Assembly (NCBI GenBank): GCA_035235625.1
Contig: CP141142.1
Coordinates: forward strand, 14,042,995 to 14,106,994
DNA: 64,000 bases
Direction: 5' to 3'
DNA from: Saururus chinensis
Taxonomy: Eukaryota > Streptophyta > Magnoliopsida > Piperales > Saururaceae
A model generated the notes under the pieces. That model saw only the letters and a list, made by a program, of their open reading frames with translations, was not told the DNA's origin and did not search any database. A program made the translations under genes and the position numbers. Shown here one piece after another: positions 59,167-64,000 of this stretch. Positions within the stretch are counted from its first letter, which is position 1. Every line of letters begins with the position of its first letter.

Positions 59167-59726
59167 GATCACTATAACAAAATTGGGTATTAGCGACGCT
59201 TATCTAAGCGTCGCTAAAAAGTGATAATAACGACATATAATAAACCGTCGCAAAAAATACCAATATTAGTGATGCATAATACTAAGTGTCACTAATAATA
59301 GTCTATTAGCGACGCATAAATGCAAACGTCGCTAATACTTACATTATTAGCAACGCTTTTATAAAAGTCACTAAAAGATATATATTTTAATTTTTTTTAA
59401 AAAAAATTGAAAACTATTAACGACATATTTTTACAAACGTCACTACTAGTTTCAACAATAGCGATGCTTAAAAAAGAGTGTCGCTAATAATTTTCAATTT
59501 TAAAAAAATTAAAAAATAAGAACTAATAGCAACGCATATGCTATCCGTCGTTACTACCTAATAGTAGTAGTGACACATGGTAAAATGCGTCGCTATTACC
59601 CTTGGTAGCAGTGACGCTTAGTCACATGCGTCGCTAATACCTATTTTTATTAAAATTTTATTTAAATGTTTTTCAAATTTTTATTAATTTTTTTAAAAAT
59701 AATTAATAATAATTGAAATAAAGTAT

Positions 59727-59760
59727 TAATAGCGACGTATAACTCTATACGTCGCTATTA
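59727..59760. repeat. Perfect palindrome, example of the element's repeat unit
   Basis: TAATAGCGACGTAT and ATACGTCGCTATTA are exact reverse complements around AACTCT. Similar units recur through the element. Confidence 0.95.
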
Positions 59761-61292
59761 GGACATGTATTAGTGACGTATAGATATATATGTCGCTAAT
59801 AAGTGTACTAATAGCGACATATATATTTATATGTCACTATTAGTATTTTTATTTAATTATTTTTTTTATTTTAAAAATTAATTTTAAAGAATAAAAAATA
59901 TTAAAAATTTAAAATTAGAGGAGAGATAATGTGTAGGTCGATAGGAGAGAGAGGGGAGGGAAGAGAGTGGAGAGGGGAGGGAAGAGAGAGAGAGGAGAGG
60001 GGAGAGAGAGGGAGAAGGGAGAGAGAGGGTACAAAGAGAGGATAGGGAAGAGAGAGAGAGAGAGATAGAAAGGAGAGGGGAGGGAAAAGAGAGAGAGGAG
60101 AGGGAAGAGAGAGAGAGGGGGGAGAGAAGAGAGAGGGAGAGAGAGCTCAGGAGAGAGAGGAGAGGGGAGAGGGAGAGGGAGAGGGAGGAGAGAGAGGGAC
60201 GAGAGAGAGACGAAGGAGAGAGAGGAGAGAGAAAGGGTGGAGAGAGAGAGGATAGGGAAGAGAGAGGAGAGGGGAGGGAAGAGAGAGGGGATAGGGGAGG
60301 GAAGGGAGGGAGGGTGAGGAATTTTATTTTAATGTTTTTTTCAAATTTTTATTAATTTTTTTATTTTTTAAAATAAAAAATAATTATAATAAAATATTAA
60401 TAGCAACGTATAACTCTATACGTCACTATTAGGACATGTATTAGTGACGTATAGATATATACATCGCTATTAGTATTTTTATTTAATTATTTTTTTTATT
60501 TTAAAAATTTATTTTAAAGAATATAAAATATTAAAAATTTGAAATTAGAGGAGAGATAGTGTGTAGGTAGATAGGAGAGAGAGGGGAGGGAAGAGAGAGG
60601 AGAGAGGAGACAAGAGAGAGGAGAGGGGAGGGAAGAGAGAGGGAGGGGTGGGAAGAGAGAGAGAGGAGATGGGAGAGAGAGAGAGGGAGAAGGGTGAGAG
60701 AGGGTACAGAGAGAGTATAGGGAAGAGAGAGAGACAAAAAGAAGAGGGGAGGGAAAAGAGAGAGAGGAGAGGGAAGTGAGAGAGGGGAGGGAAAAGAGAG
60801 GGAGAGAGAGAGAGCAAGAGAGAGAGGAGAGGGGAGGGAGAGGAGAGGGGAGAAAGAGGAGGGGGGAGAGAGAGAGGGAGAGGGAGGAGAGAGAGGGAGG
60901 AGAGAGAGAGGAAGGAGAGAGAGGGAGGAGAGAAAGGGTGGAGAGAGAGAGGGTAGGGTAGTGAGAGAGAGAGGAGAGGGGAGGGAAGAGAGAGGGGATA
61001 GGGGAGGGAATAGAGGGAGGGTGAGAAATTTTATTTTATTTTTAAATTATTATTATTATTTTTTAAAATAAAAAATAATTAAAATAAAATACTAATAGCG
61101 ACATATATCGCTATTAGTGCACGCATTAGTGATGTATAGCTATATACGTCGCTAATAAGTGTACTAATAGCGACGTATATATTTATATGTCGCTATTAGT
61201 ATTTTTATTTAATTATTTTTAGTATTTTAAAAATTAATTTAAAATAATAAAAAATAATAAAAATTTGAAATTAGAGGAGCTATAGTGTGTAG

Positions 61293-62065
61293 GAAGAGAG
61301 AGAGGAGAGGGGAGGGAAGAGAGAGAGGAGAGGGGAGGGAAGAGAGAGAGAGGAGAGGAAAGAGAGAGGGGAGGGGAGGGAAGAGAGAGAGGGGAGGGGA
61401 GGGAAGAGAGAGGAGGGGAGGTGGAGAGAGAGAGGAGAGGGAAGAGAGAGAGAGAGGAGAGGGAAGAGAGAGGGAGAGAGAGATCAGGAGATAGAGGAGA
61501 GGGGAGAGAGAGAGAGAGAGAGGGAGGGAGGAGAGAGAAGGAAGAGAGGGGGAGGGAAGAGAGAGAGAGGGAGAGGGAGGAGAGAGAGAGCGTAGAGAGA
61601 GAGGTGAGGGAGAGAGAGAGAGGGTAGAGAGAGAGGTGAGGGGGAGAGAGAGAGGAAAGAGGGAGGAGAGAGAGTGGGGAGAGAGAGGGAGAGAGAGAGA
61701 GGGAGAGGGAGAAGGAGAAGGAGGAGAGAGAGGGAGAGGGAGAGGGAGGAGAGAGAGAGAGAGGAGAGAGGGAGGGATGAGAGAGAGAGAGAGAGAGAGG
61801 AGAGAGAGGGTAGAGAGGGGAAGGTAAGAGAGAGAGAGAGAGAGAGAGGGAAGAGGGAAGAGAGGGAGGGTAGAGAGAGAGGGAGAGAGAGGGAGGAGAG
61901 AGAGAGGAGAGGGGAGAGAGAGAGGGAGAGGGAGAGGGAGAGGGAGAGGGAGGAGAGAGAGGGCAGAGAAGGGGTAGAGAGAGGTGAGCGTGGAGAGAGA
62001 GAGGAGAGTGAGAGAGAGAGAGGAAAGAGGAAGGAGAGAGAGGGTAGAGGGAGAGGGGAGGGGAT
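61293..62065. repeat. ~770-bp homopurine (GA) tract
   Basis: Nearly all G and A on the plus strand. Arg/Glu-rich plus-strand frames here are compositional. The longest of the three tracts in the tandem modules. Confidence 0.95.
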
Positions 62066-62214
62066 ATGAATTTTTTTTTAAAAAATTGTTGTATTCGCGA
62101 CGTATAACGTATACATGTATTAGCGACGTATAACTTATACGTCGTGAAGAAGGGTATTAGTAGCGACGCTCAATGCAAGCGTCGCTAATTTATTTTTATT
62201 TTTTTATAAATATC

Positions 62215-63180
62215 AGGCAAAATTCCTCACATGGGGAAATTTCGCACGCGGGCGAAATTTCGCCTGCTCCCTATAAAACACGCCAGCCCTGAACCTCCCC
62301 CATTTTTCCCTCGCAGCCGCTGACCACCGCATCGCCGCCCCACCATCACTGCCTTCCCGCCGCCTCCTCCGCCCCTCCCCGCCGTCCACAACGCCTTGTC
62401 CACGGGCCCCACCCCTCCTTTCTCTTTCCCCTCTGCTCCGATCTCCCACTCCCTCCCCTTGCTCCAATTGCCCGCTGCCACCCTCGTCCGACCACCACAT
62501 CACCGCCCCGCCGTCACTGCCTTCCTGCCGCCTCTCCCTGCTGCCGTCCGCGGCGCCTTGTCCTCCGGCCCCACCCCCTCCTTTCTCTTTCCCCTCTGCT
62601 CCGGTCTCCCGCTCCCTCCCCTTGTTCCAGTTGCCCGCCGCCACCCTCCGCTGACCACGGCATTGCCGCCCTGCTGTCACTACCTTCCTGCCGCCTCCTC
62701 CGCCTCTCCCTGCCGCCGTCCACGACACCTTGTCCTCCGGCCCCCACCCCCTCCTTTCTCTTTCCCCTTTGCTCCGGTCTCCTGCTCCCTCCCCTTGCTC
62801 CAGCTTGCCCACCGCCGCATAGCCCCTTCGCCCCCGGCCTTTGTCCGCCGCCGACAACAGCCTCGCTGCCCCATGTCCCCCTCTCCATTCCCTGCCCTGC
62901 TCCATTCCCCATCTCCCTCTACTCCGGTCCCACCCTCACCCCCTTCCCCCGGCTCAAGCCGCCTGCCGCCGTGCCTCCCCTCCGTCCATGGTCTCCATCT
63001 TCCGCTACCCTCTGATCCCTCCGGTCCCCCTCCCCCTTTGCCACCGTCCAGTCCCCCTCCTCCCCTGATGCCCCCCGGCTCAGTCGCCCCTCCCTCCCCC
63101 ACCTAGCCCTTCTCCCCCTGCTCAGTCCCCCCTCCTCCCTTGATGCCCCTGGCTCAGTCGCCCCTCCCTCCCCCAACTGC
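62215..63180. repeat. GC-rich, C/T-biased insert with ~160-bp tandem repeats
   Basis: After an inverted repeat GAAATTTCGC/GCGAAATTTC (62236-62261) and CTATAAAA (62271-62278), the DNA becomes C-rich. Three units start at about 62331, 62489 and 62652 (TGACCACCGC-type starts), and a 75-bp repeat has starts at 63066 and 63141. Pro/Ser-rich frames on plus and Gly/Arg-rich frames on minus follow from composition. Possibly captured promoter and 5' gene sequence that later amplified. Confidence 0.75.
62236..62278 (+). promoter_or_regulatory. Promoter-like block: inverted repeat plus TATA box
   Basis: GAAATTTCGC and GCGAAATTTC arms with a 6-bp spacer, then CTATAAAA 10 bp further and a C/T-rich stretch where a transcript would begin. 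Suggestive only. Confidence 0.35.
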
Positions 63181-63540
63181 TGTACTTTTATCGATGTATT
63201 TAGCGACGTTTTTTATGCGTCACTAATACTCATTAGCGATGCCTATGGTATCATTAGCGACGCTTATATGCTTTGCTAATACTGCAATTTGTTGTAGTGT
63301 GAGAGATGAGAGATAGAGAGGAGAGAGGAGAGAGAGTGAGAAAACATATAGAGGAGAATGAAGAGATAGAATTTAATTTAGATTTTTTAGAAATGTTTTT
63401 ATTATATATTATATTTTTTTATTATAACTATTTGCGATGCTTACTTTTAAACGTCGTAAAAAACAGTTATTGGCAACACTTAGTTAAAAACGTCGCAAAT
63501 AGTGATACTATTTGTGATGCTTGTTACAAAGCGTTGCTAG

Positions 63541-63710
63541 TATGTATGTTTTTTCACATGCGAGTTATAAATATCCGCGCCCTCTCCGCTCTAGTCCCCA
63601 CCCTTGGCTGCGGCACCTCCACCCGCCACCCTCCTCAGCCCACCTTTGCTCCCCATCTCCCCCCACCGCTTGCCGAACCCCCCCCCCCCTAAACTGCCCC
63701 CTACCCAAAA
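63541..63710 (+). promoter_or_regulatory. TATA-like box and C-rich tract in the outer element
   Basis: TTATAAATA at 63565-63573 is followed by a C-rich stretch with a run of about 13 C at 63680. This mirrors the order in the inner element at 62271-63180. Confidence 0.35.
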
Positions 63711-63842
63711 TTTCACTAGCGATTTTAAATTTATTTTTTATTAGCAACACTTTTTAAAGGGATCAATAATATTTTATTAAATATTTATTTTTATCATTAG
63801 CAACACTTTAAAAAATGTCGCTAATATTTTTTATTTTTTGAA

Positions 63843-63870
63843 TTAGCGATGCTTTTAAAAGCATCGCTAA
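63843..63870. repeat. 28-bp perfect palindrome
   Basis: TTAGCGATGCTTTT and AAAAGCATCGCTAA abut with no spacer. It is the cleanest copy of the outer element's subterminal unit. Confidence 0.97.
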
Positions 63871-64000
63871 TAACTTTTTTTATTTTTTTTAGTGAAAATA
63901 GGTGTCGCTAATATTTTAAATACTTTTTTAAAATATTTTAATATAGCGACGCTTTATAAAGAGTCACTAATAATTAATATTAGTGACGCATGTGAATAAG

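Larger units (their letters stand above)
59653..62065. repeat. Three tandem modules of AT-rich palindromes plus GA tract
   Basis: Modules start near 59653, 60320 and 61027. Each has an AT-rich part with TAGCGACGTATA...TATACGTCGCTA palindromes. A conserved AATTAGAGGAG and GTGTGTAGG junction follows (near 59911, 60543 and 61270), then a GA tract of about 385, 460 and 770 bp. The repetition of unique junction sequence shows true tandem duplication rather than independent GA expansion. Confidence 0.85.
59170..63299. mobile_element. Nonautonomous CACTA-type element (inner)
   Basis: Left end CACTATAACAAAATTGGG, right end reverse-complemented CACTACAACAAATTGCAG, each followed at once by TTAGCGACGC-type subterminal repeats in both orientations. 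The 3-bp duplication expected for CACTA is imperfect: left flank GATGAT, right flank TGAG, with TGA present on both sides but offset by one base. It is 4130 bp with no transposase. Interior: palindromes, three AT/GA modules, palindromes, TATA-like box with GC-rich repeats, palindromes. Confidence 0.75.
58200..64000. mobile_element. Outer palindrome-rich CACTA-like element (right end beyond window)
   Basis: 58200-58860 and 63400-64000 are filled with forms of TTAGCGATGCTTTT...AAAAGCATCGCTAA, the same motif family as the inner element but with GATGC/AACAC variants dominant. The GA tract at 58890-59166 continues at 63300-63370, interrupted by the inner element. No terminus is visible on the left, and the right lies outside. 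Classified by similarity to the inner element. Confidence 0.5.

Noticed and set aside
60531..62069. Arg/Glu-rich plus-strand and Ser/Leu-rich minus-strand frames as proteins
   Set aside because: They are translations of GA repeats within a transposon.
62213..63180. Pro/Ser-rich and Gly/Arg-rich frames of up to 236 codons
   Set aside because: Overlapping frames open on both strands in a tandemly repeated GC-rich block. Composition explains them, although captured exon sequence is not excluded.

Overview
The window is repeat-rich nuclear DNA of a flowering plant. The evidence is one intron-bearing R2R3-MYB gene, plant-type Ty3/gypsy (Athila/Tat and Tekay/Del-like chromovirus) and Ty1/copia retrotransposons, an RTE-type LINE, and hAT, Harbinger, Stowaway-like and CACTA-like DNA elements. 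Most of the sequence is AT-rich, with GC-rich islands confined to a few insertions. Nothing suggests organelle or bacterial DNA. The species cannot be named from the sequence alone. The only gene that looks intact is the MYB gene at 48.5-50.1 kb; almost all other coding signal is broken transposon protein.

Layout. 1-5.57 kb: a minus-strand Athila/Tat-like element carrying gag and protease but no polymerase. 5.57-6.79 kb: a decayed copia reverse transcriptase/RNase H. 7.2-10 kb: a plus-strand Athila-like pol relic with its integrase core deleted. 10.0-10.9 kb: a rearranged minus-strand gypsy protease/RT scrap. 12.1-14.2 kb: an LTR remnant of the chromovirus family found further right. 15.4-18 kb: a near-perfect hairpin, a hAT element with exact 8-bp duplications, and MITE-like pieces. 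18.5-22.8 kb: an LTR-like stretch holding an RTE LINE relic.

22.8-47.1 kb is a nested complex. Two minus-strand chromovirus bodies (A, truncated; B, nearly full length) are separated by one shared ~3.25-kb LTR and followed by a third LTR. The shared LTR is split by an 8.3-kb, pol-less Athila-like element (26409-34752, TSD GTAAT). Its gag is in turn split by an 867-bp GC-rich insertion (28402-29268). The third LTR is split by a ~2.7-kb insertion that itself contains a 982-bp hAT element.

47.1-57.8 kb holds the MYB gene, then a minus-strand copia pol relic. The relic is interrupted by a Harbinger/Tourist-like element full of CCA/CCG-type triplets and by a 3.4-kb solo LTR with exact TTTGT duplications. 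A ~126-bp segment of the MYB intron recurs at the far edge of the copia relic.

58.2-64 kb is the least familiar part. It is a nest of two related elements built from palindromes around TTAGCGACGC. The inner one (59170-63299) has CACTA-type ends. Both share the order palindromes, homopurine GA tract, palindromes, TATA-like box plus C-rich tract, palindromes. No transposase is visible. This is the best candidate for an undescribed element architecture; I see no evidence of a new biochemical system.
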